Shown in pieces: positions 17,103 to 24,910 of a DNA stretch of 64,000 nucleotides; the stretch's first letter is position 1, and each line of letters opens with the position of its first letter. The stretch spans positions 186,001 to 250,000 of the forward strand of contig NZ_FREX01000002.1 of assembly GCF_900143565.1 (NCBI RefSeq). The letters run 5' to 3'. Origin of the DNA: Pseudovibrio sp. Alg231-02. Its GTDB lineage: Bacteria > Pseudomonadota > Alphaproteobacteria > Rhizobiales > Stappiaceae. The notes under the pieces are model-generated. The model did not search any database. It was not told where the DNA came from and saw only the letters and a program-made list of their open reading frames with translations. The translations under genes and the position numbers were made by a program.

Positions 17103-18104
17103 CTAGATGAAATCCAGAGCAAATACGCCGTAGATGTAAGCGACATAGGCAACGCTAAGGAATATGCCCCATGCTTTGCCCAGGCACAGACGCTTGGCGG
17201 CAAAGATATACAGCAGTACAGCACAGGCTAGCATGACCCAGATGTCGAAGACGAGGATCTGTTCTGGGATCGGGATTGGGATGATTGTAACCGTGATGCC
17301 CATGATCGCCAGCAGGTTAAAGACATTGGAGCCAATGACATTGCCGAGCGCGACTGCAGAGTGCTGACGGATGGCTGCCATAACGGTTGTTGCAAGCTCT
17401 GGCAGTGATGTGCCAAGTGCAACGACAGTCAGGCCGATGACAGCATCGGACACGCCCCAGGATGATGCCACATCAGTTGCGCCAGAGATGGTCAGTTGTG
17501 CCCCAAGTGGCAGGCCGATCAGGCCGAGAACGAGAAAGACTGCAGCAATTGCTTTGTTTTCTGGAACGGAATCGACGTCAAGATCGTCTTCTTCGTCTCC
17601 ATCAGGAGCCGTTACACAGCAGGAGCCGTTCTCTTTCTTATGCTTCTTGGTTGCGCGTACTGAATCTCCAAGAAAGATTGCGAGCAGAACAAGAAGCCCG
17701 ATACCTGCATAATGGGTTAGCGTGCCCATGAAGCAGAGGGCTGCGAAGATGACGGAGACCACCAGCATGAATAGAGCGTTTCTGTGAGCTCCATTCTCAT
17801 CGCATGGTGTTGTTGCGATCAGGGCAGGTACGCCAAGAACCAGCAGCACGTTTGCGATGTTGGAGCCGACAACGTTACCAATTGCAACGCCGCTCACACC
17901 GTCGAGAGCAGCTTTCAGAGAGATAAAGAGTTCTGGTGCTGAGGTACCAAAGGCGACGATGGTCAAACCGATGATGAGAGTTGGAATTCCCAGAGCCTGA
18001 GCAATTGACACCGCGCCGCGTACAAGCAGGTCACCGGCAAAAATCAATAGTGCGAGACCTCCGAGGAGGGCAGCATATGAGAAAAGCATAGGCTGAAATT
18101 CCAA
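17103..18104 (-). CDS. Calcium/sodium antiporter, CaCA family
   Basis: A 333-residue inner-membrane exchanger with about ten TM segments and two inverted alpha repeats. Repeat 1 is GLTIVAFGTSAPELFISL ... GNVVGSNIANVLLVLG; repeat 2 is GLTVVALGTSLPELATTV ... GNVIGSNVFNLLAIMG. These contain the ion-binding GTS-PE and GSN-N motifs. An acidic cytoplasmic loop (DGDEEDDLDVDSVPENK) separates the halves. The closest family type is YrbG-like K+-independent Na+/Ca2+ exchangers. The gene is on its own, about 100 bp upstream of uvrC on the same strand. Confidence 0.93.
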   Translation of the reverse strand: MEFQPMLFSYAALLGGLALLIFAGDLLVRGAVSIAQALGIPTLIIGLTIVAFGTSAPELFISLKAALDGVSGVAIGNVVGSNIANVLLVLGVPALIATTPCDENGAHRNALFMLVVSVIFAALCFMGTLTHYAGIGLLVLLAIFLGDSVRATKKHKKENGSCCVTAPDGDEEDDLDVDSVPENKAIAAVFLVLGLIGLPLGAQLTISGATDVASSWGVSDAVIGLTVVALGTSLPELATTVMAAIRQHSAVALGNVIGSNVFNLLAIMGITVTIIPIPIPEQILVFDIWVMLACAVLLYIFAAKRLCLGKAWGIFLSVAYVAYIYGVFALDFI

Positions 18105-18483
18105 TTATGTAAGGTTATTTGCTACACCAAAGGGGGCATACAGGAGTCTGACCGGGTATATAGACAGGTTTGCCGCGTTCTTGAAGTGTCTCAGATCACT
18201 TTTGACACCAGATCTCTGCAAAAATTTCAGTCGGTAGAATTGATCACAGCTTGTGTATAGTAAAAAGGCCACTCAAATAGTATGCATTACCTAGCGTAAA
18301 CAATAGGTTGTCAAAGGTGCCATATTCTTTCTGTAGTTTGCCTTGAATTAACCAGAATTCGTGTCAGATCCAGCCACAAAGTCAAATCATACCTTTCTCC
18401 ATCCCGGGGCGGTCTCATTTGGTCGCCTTCCCCCAGCGGATGCGTTTCATGCGCTCCGTTTATAATTTGTTGGAGAATGATAC
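18105..18483. other. Divergent intergenic region upstream of the porin gene
   Basis: 379 bp with divergent promoters for the exchanger and the outer membrane protein. A ribosome binding site (TTGGAGAATGAT) precedes the porin ATG. A TTGTCA at about 18309 could be a -35 box but lacks a good -10. No RNA or repeat is evident. Confidence 0.45.
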
Positions 18484-19149
18484 ATGCTGCGTATTGCGTC
18501 TTGTACCGCTATTGCTTTCGGTCTGATGGCCGGCACTTCCCTTGCTGCTGACCTCCCTCAGCCAGTACAGCCAAGTCAGCCAGAAATTTCTTATGAAACA
18601 CCAGCGACCTTTTCTGCGTATGACTGGTCCGGTGCTTACATTGGTGCCAACGCTGGTTGGGGATTCCTCGGCGCTGATGGCAAAAGCGGTGCATCCGGTG
18701 CATTGGATGACGACCAGAATGGTGTAACTGCGGGCGTTCATGCCGGTTACAACTTCATGGTTGCTCCAAGTGTTGTCCTGGGTGCTGAAGCTGACATTCA
18801 GTACAACGACCTTGAAGAGAAAAGCGCTGGCGTAGAGCTGCAGTCCGACTGGAATGCAACCGTTCGCGCTCGTGCAGGTTACGCTCTCGACCGTACGCTT
18901 GTATACGGTACAGGTGGTGCTGCATTCAAAGACCTGACTGCAAAATCCGCTTCTGGCAAAGATGAGAAAACCGCTATTGGTTACGTTGTAGGTGCTGGTG
19001 TTGAACACGCAGTAACCGACACTCTGACTGCTCGTCTTGAATACCTTTATCAGGATTTCGGCGATCAGAAGTTTGACTTCGGTGGCAACACTGAGAAAAC
19101 TAAGATTGATGAAAATCTGGTACGCGCAGGCGTTTCCATGAAGTTCTAA
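18484..19149 (+). CDS. Outer-membrane beta-barrel protein, Omp25/Omp31-like
   Basis: A 221-residue protein with a signal peptide (MLRIASCTAIAFGLMAGTSL, cleavage near AA-D) and an eight-stranded barrel typical of Omp25/31 proteins of Hyphomicrobiales. Characteristic parts are YDWSGAYIGANAGWGF after the signal, alternating aromatic/hydrophobic strands (VRARAGYALDRTLVYGTGGA), LTARLEYLYQDFGDQ and a C-terminal strand ending in Phe (RAGVSMKF), the BAM recognition signal. These proteins are abundant structural porin-like proteins. It is monocistronic with a strong terminator at 19171-19203. Confidence 0.92.
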   Translation: MLRIASCTAIAFGLMAGTSLAADLPQPVQPSQPEISYETPATFSAYDWSGAYIGANAGWGFLGADGKSGASGALDDDQNGVTAGVHAGYNFMVAPSVVLGAEADIQYNDLEEKSAGVELQSDWNATVRARAGYALDRTLVYGTGGAAFKDLTAKSASGKDEKTAIGYVVGAGVEHAVTDTLTARLEYLYQDFGDQKFDFGGNTEKTKIDENLVRAGVSMKF

Positions 19150-19170
19150 TTGAACTAATTTTCTGCTTTA

Positions 19171-19203
19171 AAGGCGCATGCTTCCGGCATGCGCCTTTTT
19201 CGT
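19171..19203. terminator. Terminator after the Omp25/31-like gene
   Basis: A perfect 11-bp stem AAGGCGCATGC/GCATGCGCCTT (19171-19181, 19187-19197), loop TTCCG, followed by a T-run. It may also act on the convergent GST transcript. Confidence 0.93.
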
Positions 19204-19205
19204 TT

Positions 19206-19838
19206 TTAGCTTCTCTCAAGCATTTCTGGTGCCTGCGTTTCGTTGTAGGCGGGAACCTGCGCAACAAAAGCATCATGCCAGTGAACCAGTTTCGGGTTGT
19301 TCTGTCGCCACTTCCCATTTGCGCGTAAGTCGAGATAACCTAATGAGCAAGCAAGTGCGATCTGGGCACAGTCCGGAATGCCATTGGTTTCCGTTGGAGT
19401 TGGCAAAGGATGGTCATTGAAGGCTTTCAATGTGCGATCAACTTTTCCTTGCTGACGGTCGATCCAGGTCCGGTTCCAGTGCTCTTCCGGGTGGTTCCTT
19501 GTTTCAATCTGAGCTTGAATGGCGGCATCAGTGATGCCATCTGCCATTGCTTGTTTTGTCAGGACTGAGATGCGGGTGTCGTCTGCCGGGATGATTTTAC
19601 CCCCGCCAGCCAGAGTGTCGAGCAGCTCCAATGCGACGCGGCTGTCATAGACGATATCGCCGTTTTCCAGCAGAAGTGTTGGGACTTTTGCAAGTGGGTT
19701 TTGCTCGTACAAAGAGCCTTCGGATGCTCTTGTGTCAGCCCAGTCGACTTTCACCTGTTCCTGAAGTCCCAGAACGGCAGCAGCGATACGCGCTTTGCGT
19801 CCATAAGGGGAGGTTGGCGACGTGCGGAGTATGACCAT
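19206..19838 (-). CDS. Glutathione S-transferase family protein (downstream copy)
   Basis: A 210-residue GST. The thioredoxin-like N-terminal domain starts VILRTSPTSPYGRKARIAAA with the candidate catalytic Ser in TSPYGRK and the cis-Pro in AKVPTLLLENG; YDSRVALELLD is the glutathione-contact loop. The alpha-helical C-terminal domain contains CAQIALACSLGYLDLR. It begins five bases after the stop of the upstream GST gene and is clearly its paralogue. Substrates are unknown; such GSTs often detoxify electrophiles. Confidence 0.9.
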   Translation of the reverse strand: MVILRTSPTSPYGRKARIAAAVLGLQEQVKVDWADTRASEGSLYEQNPLAKVPTLLLENGDIVYDSRVALELLDTLAGGGKIIPADDTRISVLTKQAMADGITDAAIQAQIETRNHPEEHWNRTWIDRQQGKVDRTLKAFNDHPLPTPTETNGIPDCAQIALACSLGYLDLRANGKWRQNNPKLVHWHDAFVAQVPAYNETQAPEMLERS

Positions 19839-19843
19839 TCTGC

Positions 19844-20461
19844 CTAAGCTCCCGGCTCAGCTTTGGTTTTGTCGAATGAAGGTACGCTAGAAGCGAAGTC
19901 ATCCAGCCATGCAACGAGTGTTGGATAGGATTTACGCCATTCACCTGCGAAACGAAGATCAAGGTATCCAAGAGCACAGGCCAGGGCTATCTGAGCTGCA
20001 TCCGGAGAATTATGCTGGACCTTTGGCAGTGGGTTGTTTTCGAAGGCTGTCAGCGCGCGATCAACCTTGGCCTGCTGGTAGTCCACCCAGTCCTGATGTT
20101 TCTTTTCTTCCGGACGCATACGGCTTTCATAAACGATCTGGATTGCCGCATCGCAGATACCATCTGCAAGGGCTTGTTTGGTCAGAATTTCAAAACGTTC
20201 AGCCCCTGCTGGAAACAGCTTTTCGCCGCCAGCTGTATAGTCCAGATATTCAGTGATGACGCGGCTGTCGTAGAGTACGTTGCCGTCTTCAAGGACAAGA
20301 CACGGGATTTTGCCGAGTGGGTTTTGCTGGCGGAGAGTGTCACTGGGATCGAGTGTCTGTGCGGCTTCAACATTTACTCTGTCTGCGAAGCCTAGCACGT
20401 ACAGTGCGAGCTTGATTTTGCGACCAAATGGAGAAGCGCTGGAGGAACGGAGAGTTTGCAT
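19844..20461 (-). CDS. Glutathione S-transferase family protein (upstream copy)
   Basis: A 205-residue GST starting MQTLRSSSASPFGRKIKLAL; the ATG at 20461 is chosen because the preceding in-frame 44 residues are not family-like. The N-terminal domain shows SPFGRK (catalytic Ser region), GKIPCLVLEDG (cis-Pro) and YDSRVITEYLD; the C-terminal domain shows AAQIALACALGYLDLR. It is the first gene of a tandem pair with the copy at 19206-19838 and shares several motifs with it, so a local duplication is likely. A diverged dispersed repeat lies just upstream. Confidence 0.9.
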   Translation of the reverse strand: MQTLRSSSASPFGRKIKLALYVLGFADRVNVEAAQTLDPSDTLRQQNPLGKIPCLVLEDGNVLYDSRVITEYLDYTAGGEKLFPAGAERFEILTKQALADGICDAAIQIVYESRMRPEEKKHQDWVDYQQAKVDRALTAFENNPLPKVQHNSPDAAQIALACALGYLDLRFAGEWRKSYPTLVAWLDDFASSVPSFDKTKAEPGA

Positions 20462-20497
20462 GGCAGCCACCTGTAAAACACTAAATCTTGTTGCAAC

Positions 20498-20540
20498 GCG
20501 CATCCTTATCCGAAACCCGGAGGTGCATTCGGTGATACGC
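20498..20540. repeat. Dispersed palindromic repeat core, diverged copy
   Basis: GCGCATCCTTATCCGAAACC...GGTGATACGC keeps the left arm and the terminal GATACGC of the 45-bp core, but the central TTTCCACTTTTC has decayed. It lies about 37 bp upstream of the GST start. Confidence 0.6.
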
Positions 20541-20626
20541 TCTAGGAGAATTGAGTGGTCTGCACGATATCCGTGTTTCTTCCAATAATGCAAGGGACTT
20601 CGATTTGATTGTGTCAGAGCTTACGG

Positions 20627-21154
20627 TTACTGGCTGAGCTCCTTCGCAAAATGCTCGACAGCAATCCAATCTGTAAATTCGACAGTGAGTTTAGGGTCTG
20701 TCGGGCCATTGGTCATCTTCATGATGAGCTGGATCATCACACGATCCCACGGCTTGTAGTCAGGGTAGTTGAGAGCACCTGCGAAGACGGCGGCCTTCTT
20801 TGGCTCAAACTTCGATTTCTCTAAGTATTTCCGGAGGTATGCGTTGGTTTGCGGGGTGCTCTTCTCTGGCTTTCTGGCCGTAAGGTTGACTGAAAAGAAA
20901 GCTGTATGTGCCTGATTCAACTCGGCCAAATTGCGGCTGATAAACTGGCGAACCGGGCGTAAGTGGAAGCCATAGCGGATAGGGGCTCCAATGAGAATTC
21001 GATTGTTCTTCAGATCAGTTGGGAGCTGTTCCATCCCTGTTACAAGAGGGAGGAAGACGATCTTTTCTCCATTCTTTTCAAGAAACTCTGAGATCTTGCC
21101 AATTATTTTTTTAGTCTGGCCATCATGACTGGCGTAGGCGAGATAGTATTTCAT
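20627..21154 (-). CDS. hemG: Flavodoxin-type protoporphyrinogen IX dehydrogenase
   Basis: HemG oxidises protoporphyrinogen IX to protoporphyrin IX and passes electrons to the quinone pool. The 175-residue protein begins MKYYLAYASHDGQTKKIIGK with the flavodoxin FMN loop, and has IRYGFHLRPVRQFISRNLAE and the strongly conserved AFFSVNLTARKPEKSTPQTN, then AGALNYPDYKPWDRVMIQLI. These blocks align by eye with E. coli HemG over the whole length. The ATG at 21154 replaces an upstream in-frame start. Many Alphaproteobacteria use HemJ instead, so this could be an acquired gene. Confidence 0.93.
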   Translation of the reverse strand: MKYYLAYASHDGQTKKIIGKISEFLEKNGEKIVFLPLVTGMEQLPTDLKNNRILIGAPIRYGFHLRPVRQFISRNLAELNQAHTAFFSVNLTARKPEKSTPQTNAYLRKYLEKSKFEPKKAAVFAGALNYPDYKPWDRVMIQLIMKMTNGPTDPKLTVEFTDWIAVEHFAKELSQ

Positions 21155-21243
21155 CAGTTGTGAACCCGTAGGACTGTGCTGAGATCTAATATAAGTCTCA
21201 AGCGCTATCAGTCCTACGAGGCATGATGTAGCAAGGTGCTGCG

Positions 21244-21768
21244 TTAGCGAGGGATGATTTCCTGCTCTGGTCGAACCGTCCGGCATTCACCGTCATAGAC
21301 CCTGAATTTGTCAAGACCATCAAGGCAAGCTCTAACACCCCATGAAAGGCCGAGGAAGCCATCATACTGCACCAGTGCATAATAGATGCGGTGGCGGGTG
21401 TCGTCGGTCAGCGTTGCGACGCCATTACAATAGCGGCGACCCACTGGGCTTGGGCGCCTGATTGTGAAATCAGACTCGCGAATTTCTTCGATCAGCTTGA
21501 TCTCTAATCCGTCATAATAACTTGGAACAGCACGTGCGATTTGCCGTGCGACGGCTCTTTGCGCCTTGCCGGAGTCACAGGCTGGCAGATAGTCGCCGGA
21601 CCAACCGAAATAGACTTTCTCATTTGGATCTATGAAATCCTCTTCGTCTATCTGGGGGATGGTTGTGTCATAGCTCCCCGGAGGAACCAGATCAGCAGCA
21701 AATGTCGTTCCAGTGGCAACACTCAGTACAGTTGCAGTCAATAGGGTTAGGATTGATCTCGCGCGCAT
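21244..21768 (-). CDS. Secreted hypothetical protein
   Basis: A 174-residue protein with an N-terminal signal peptide (MRARSILTLLTATVLSVATG...TTFAAD). The mature part has four cysteines (LPACDSG, RRYCNG, VRACLDG, DGECRT), suggesting two disulfides in the periplasm. The ATG at 21768 is preferred over a GTG two codons earlier because TGGAGAG lies directly upstream. I do not recognise the family. The C-terminal part (IYYALVQYDGFLGLSWGVRA, then CLDGLDKFRVYDGECR) resembles small periplasmic proteins of Hyphomicrobiales without known function. It lies upstream of hemG on the same strand. Confidence 0.75.
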   Translation of the reverse strand: MRARSILTLLTATVLSVATGTTFAADLVPPGSYDTTIPQIDEEDFIDPNEKVYFGWSGDYLPACDSGKAQRAVARQIARAVPSYYDGLEIKLIEEIRESDFTIRRPSPVGRRYCNGVATLTDDTRHRIYYALVQYDGFLGLSWGVRACLDGLDKFRVYDGECRTVRPEQEIIPR

Positions 21769-21946
21769 TAACACTCTCCACGGAAAGGCTGGCTGGTCTG
21801 AAGCAGCGGACAGCTGCCTGCAGGAAGCGTTTATGCACCAGCCTCTTTGTGAGGCGCGACGAGATACTAGAAGCGCATGAGCTTTGGCCCTGCGCTTCTA
21901 GCAATCAGTGATTTGCTGTTTTGGGTCAATCAAAGGTTCTGAGGGG

Positions 21947-22801
21947 TTACTCAGGAATAACCTGTTCCACGTTCCATGACGGGTTGATGCCTTGCGTCAG
22001 CGTTTTGCAGAGCCATGGCAGAGCGGTGTTCATGTCTTTTGTGAGTGTCCAAGGAGGATTGATGACCATCATCCCGCTGGCCTTCATTGGCGCGTCCTTG
22101 CTGACTTTACCTGCCGACAATTCGATCTTCACAGTGTTGCGGATGCCAGCTTCGTCAAGCGTAGCAATGAGTTGTCGAACTGCACTGAAGTTTTTGACCG
22201 GATACCAAATGGCAAATGTTCCGGTTGGCCATCTCTTCCAACCGCGGATAACACCATCTGCAACGCGTGCGAATTCATCTTCCACTTCGAACGCCGGATC
22301 GATCAGGACGACACCGCGTCTTTCTTTTGGGGGGAGGAAGCTACCCAATGCGAGCCAGGCATCCAGTGCAATCACCTTGACCTTTTTGTCCCCGCCGTAA
22401 TTGTTCTTCAGCTCTTCAAAATCTTCTGGATGAAGTTCTGTGAGTGTCAGACGGTCCTGTTTTCTGGCGAGCATACAGGCAATTTCAGGGGAGCCGGGGT
22501 AAAATTTTACGCCGCCACCCGGGTTGAGAGTCTCGACTGTCTCCAACCAGGGAGCGAGAACTTCCTTCACAGGACCTGGCGCATCGCCAAGATTTTCCAG
22601 CACTTTGCCGACGCCTTGCTGCCACTCTCCGGTTTTCTGGGCCTCTTCAGAGGTCAGATCATACAGGCCAACTCCGGCATGCGTGTCCAGTACTCTGTAG
22701 GCTCCATCTTTTTTCTGGAGGTACTTCAAGATGTTGGCGAGGACGATATGTTTGAGTACATCGCCAATGTTGCCTGCGTGGTAAATGTGCCGATAGTTCA
22801 T
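21947..22801 (-). CDS. rlmJ: 23S rRNA (adenine(2030)-N6)-methyltransferase
   Basis: RlmJ methylates N6 of A2030 in 23S rRNA. The 284-residue enzyme starts MNYRHIYHAGNIGDVLKHIV, a signature N-terminus of this family, so the ATG at 22801 is chosen. The SAM site is YRVLDTHAGVGLYDL, the catalytic N6-MTase motif is DPAFEVE (a DPPY variant), and KFYPGSPEIACMLARKQDRL and FAIWYPVKN are conserved. It is monocistronic on the minus strand, downstream of the cold-shock gene terminator. Confidence 0.95.
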   Translation of the reverse strand: MNYRHIYHAGNIGDVLKHIVLANILKYLQKKDGAYRVLDTHAGVGLYDLTSEEAQKTGEWQQGVGKVLENLGDAPGPVKEVLAPWLETVETLNPGGGVKFYPGSPEIACMLARKQDRLTLTELHPEDFEELKNNYGGDKKVKVIALDAWLALGSFLPPKERRGVVLIDPAFEVEDEFARVADGVIRGWKRWPTGTFAIWYPVKNFSAVRQLIATLDEAGIRNTVKIELSAGKVSKDAPMKASGMMVINPPWTLTKDMNTALPWLCKTLTQGINPSWNVEQVIPE

Positions 22802-22944
22802 GGTGGGCGCCTGTTGGCCTTTATCGCGCGCTGCTGCCAGGGTGGAGTTCTCTAGAGGCGCTCTTGTTAATAGGTTTGTTGTCGGCCTTATAGTCTGATG
22901 GTGGGCAGGGACACAAGGCGCAAAGCATTCTCGTGAGCGCAAAA

Positions 22945-22975
22945 CTAAAGGCAGCAAAGTGCTGCCTTTAGTAAA
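22945..22975 (-). terminator. Terminator of the cold-shock gene
   Basis: A perfect 12-bp stem CTAAAGGCAGCA/TGCTGCCTTTAG (22945-22956, 22960-22971) with a 3-base loop. On the minus strand it is followed by TTTTGCGC. It lies 28 bp past the cold-shock stop. Confidence 0.9.
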
Positions 22976-22998
22976 TCAACAGTGCAAGTCCAGAATGG

Positions 22999-23649
22999 TT
23001 AGTCCTGGCCCATGCTGTCAAAGTCGTCGCGCATCTCTGGCTGAGCTTCAGCTGGTTCAGATGAAGCTGCAGTCCCGTCTTCCAGTCGCAGTTCAACTGC
23101 CTTTGGACCTTTGCCCCGGCGATCAGGTTCAGTCTCAAAGGAAATCCGCTGCCCGCTATCAAGCGTCGTCAGACCGGAGCGCTCAACAGCTGAGATATGG
23201 ACGAATACATCGCTTTCGCCATCATCTGGTGTGATGAAGCCGAAGCCCTTATCCAGCTTGAAGAACTTGACAGTGCCAGACTGGCGAGGTCCCCGTTCAA
23301 CTGGTGGGTAGCTGCGTCTTCCGCCTCCACCACCGTTTGGTCCGTCCCGGAAGCCACCGCCTCCGGCGCCGCCACCACGGTTGCCGTACCCGCCGCCACG
23401 GTCATTGTCGCCATGCCCGCTCGCGCGATAGTCGTTGTTCCGGTCTCCGCCGTATCCTCCCGGACTGCGGTTACCGTAGGGACCTCTGCGTTCATTTTCC
23501 ACCACAGGAGGCGCGTAGGCGCCGCGCTCGGAATCTCCTGGAAAATATGCTGGTGCCCCAAACTCCGGGCCGAAATTCTGCGAATCCCCAAATTCGCGCT
23601 TGCCGCCTCGCTTGCTGCGTGGACGACGACCCGAATTCCCATTATGCAT
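22999..23649 (-). CDS. Cold-shock domain protein with Gly/Arg-rich N-terminal tail
   Basis: A 216-residue RNA/DNA-binding protein of unusual layout. Residues 1-122 are a low-complexity tail rich in Gly, Arg, Asn, Tyr and Pro (SGRRPRSKRGGKREFG, RGGGYGNRGGGAGGGG). The cold-shock domain is at about 124-190 (GTVKFFKLDKGFGFITPDDG, RNP1 KGFGFI, RNP2 VFVHI). A short acidic tail follows (PEMRDDFDSMGQD). Bacterial Csps are usually about 70 residues; here the tail comes before the CSD. RG/RGG tails typically strengthen RNA binding and promote self-association. A terminator follows. Confidence 0.92.
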   Translation of the reverse strand: MHNGNSGRRPRSKRGGKREFGDSQNFGPEFGAPAYFPGDSERGAYAPPVVENERRGPYGNRSPGGYGGDRNNDYRASGHGDNDRGGGYGNRGGGAGGGGFRDGPNGGGGGRRSYPPVERGPRQSGTVKFFKLDKGFGFITPDDGESDVFVHISAVERSGLTTLDSGQRISFETEPDRRGKGPKAVELRLEDGTAASSEPAEAQPEMRDDFDSMGQD

Positions 23650-24196
23650 TACAATATCGCCTTTCCTGCGGATTTAAACCTGCCAGTATCCGCATGTACT
23701 CGCTTTCTCAAAGCCAATTGCCCGTCCGAAAACACACAAAGTAATAATCAAATGTCTTAGTGGGGCTTTGGTTAAGAGCTCCTACCTGCCTTGCATCGCA
23801 AACACTTCCTAATTGCTTGGCCGGGTAATAATAGTGGCCAGTTCAACATAGGCAGTCTTTACGTATGCGCGGCATATAATAGGGTTCAGTTTGGTAATAG
23901 GGCAAGCTTTTCCTAGGGAAGGCGGAGGTAAAACCCTATGAAATTGGGGGTGTATCCAGAAATGGGAGGATAAAACCCTATTGTTTACATCTAAAAGATC
24001 GAATATTTTTGCGAAGACAAATGATATTTGCATGTTTGACTGTGACTGCAATTTTAAATGGTATTCGTTTGGGCTTGGTTTTGAGGTTGTATTTGAAAAC
24101 CGTAATATTAGCTGGTTTCAAAAGAGGCTGAGAGTAGCCCGGCATATCTGATTACTGTATGGTGCGAAGAATTCGGAATTTGGAGATGAAGCACTT
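23650..24196. other. Intergenic region upstream of the cold-shock and MBL genes
   Basis: 547 bp between divergent genes. The half nearest the cold-shock gene may encode a long 5' UTR. A direct repeat of GGAGG(T/A)-AAAACCCTAT occurs twice about 40 bp apart (near 23925-23941 and 23965-23981), with another 'ATAGGG' pair at about 23878-23902. I see no ORF with a ribosome binding site and no known RNA. Confidence 0.45.
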
Positions 24197-24862
24197 ATGA
24201 GTGATGCCAGCAATAAAGCAGATCTGACGGGAATTCAGATAACTGTTGTTCCGGTCACTGCCTTCCAGCAGAACTGTAGCATCGTGTGGAACAAGAATAC
24301 GCGCAAAGCTGTTGTTGTTGATCCGGGCGGGGATGTGGATCACATTCTTGCTGCGCTTAAAGAGCTGGATGTGACTGTAGAGCATATCCTCATCACTCAT
24401 GGGCATATCGACCATATCGGCGGTGCTGCTGAACTGGCAGAGACGTTGGATGTTAAAGTGATTGGCCCTCATGAAGATGATCGCCCACTGATTGATCGTG
24501 TTGAAGATCAGGCCAAGCAATTTGGTTTGGACACGGTCAGAAAAGTAGAGCCAGATCAATGGCTTGTTGAAGGTGATGTGGTCACTGCTGCGGGTGCTGA
24601 ATTTCAGGTTCTACACTGCCCGGGCCATGCGCCGGGGCATGTTGTGTTTTACAACAAAGACCTGAAACTGGCGATTTCGGGTGATGTGTTGTTTGCAGGG
24701 TCGATTGGGCGAACTGATCTTCCGGGTGGTGATCATGATACGCTTATCGCCTCAATCAAGGAAAAGCTTTTGCCGCTGGGAGATGACATTACGTTCCTGC
24801 CGGGGCATGGACCGGCTTCTTCGCTTGGCCACGAAAGGCTGAACAATCCGTATCTGAAATAA
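24197..24862 (+). CDS. MBL-fold metallo-hydrolase (glyoxalase II/YcbL-like)
   Basis: A 221-residue metallo-beta-lactamase-fold hydrolase. The metal-binding motif is ILITHGHIDHIGGAAELAET (HxHxDH), followed by HCPGHAPGHVVFY (third His), SGDVLFAGSIGRTDLPGG (bridging Asp and GRTD loop) and FLPGHGPASSLGHER (last His). This is the pattern of YcbL-type glyoxalase II-like proteins, which may hydrolyse thioesters such as S-D-lactoylglutathione. The ATG at 24197 has GGAGATG upstream. It is a single gene with an intrinsic terminator at 24885. Confidence 0.92.
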   Translation: MSDASNKADLTGIQITVVPVTAFQQNCSIVWNKNTRKAVVVDPGGDVDHILAALKELDVTVEHILITHGHIDHIGGAAELAETLDVKVIGPHEDDRPLIDRVEDQAKQFGLDTVRKVEPDQWLVEGDVVTAAGAEFQVLHCPGHAPGHVVFYNKDLKLAISGDVLFAGSIGRTDLPGGDHDTLIASIKEKLLPLGDDITFLPGHGPASSLGHERLNNPYLK

Positions 24863-24884
24863 CCGATGGCTATCTGAGAGCGTG

Positions 24885-24910
24885 AAGGGGAGTTTGAGCT
24901 CCCCTTTTTT
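24885..24910. terminator. Terminator between the MBL and DUF1402 genes
   Basis: Stem AAGGGGAG/CTCCCCTT with loop TTTGAG, then TTTT. It lies between convergent genes and could serve the plus-strand MBL gene mainly. Confidence 0.88.

Noticed and set aside
22968-23760. Several ORFs opposite the cold-shock gene
   Set aside because: Arise from the Gly/Arg-rich low-complexity coding of the cold-shock protein.
24152-24559. Long antisense ORF opposite the MBL hydrolase
   Set aside because: Overlaps a confident gene on the other strand and has no family features; shadow frame.
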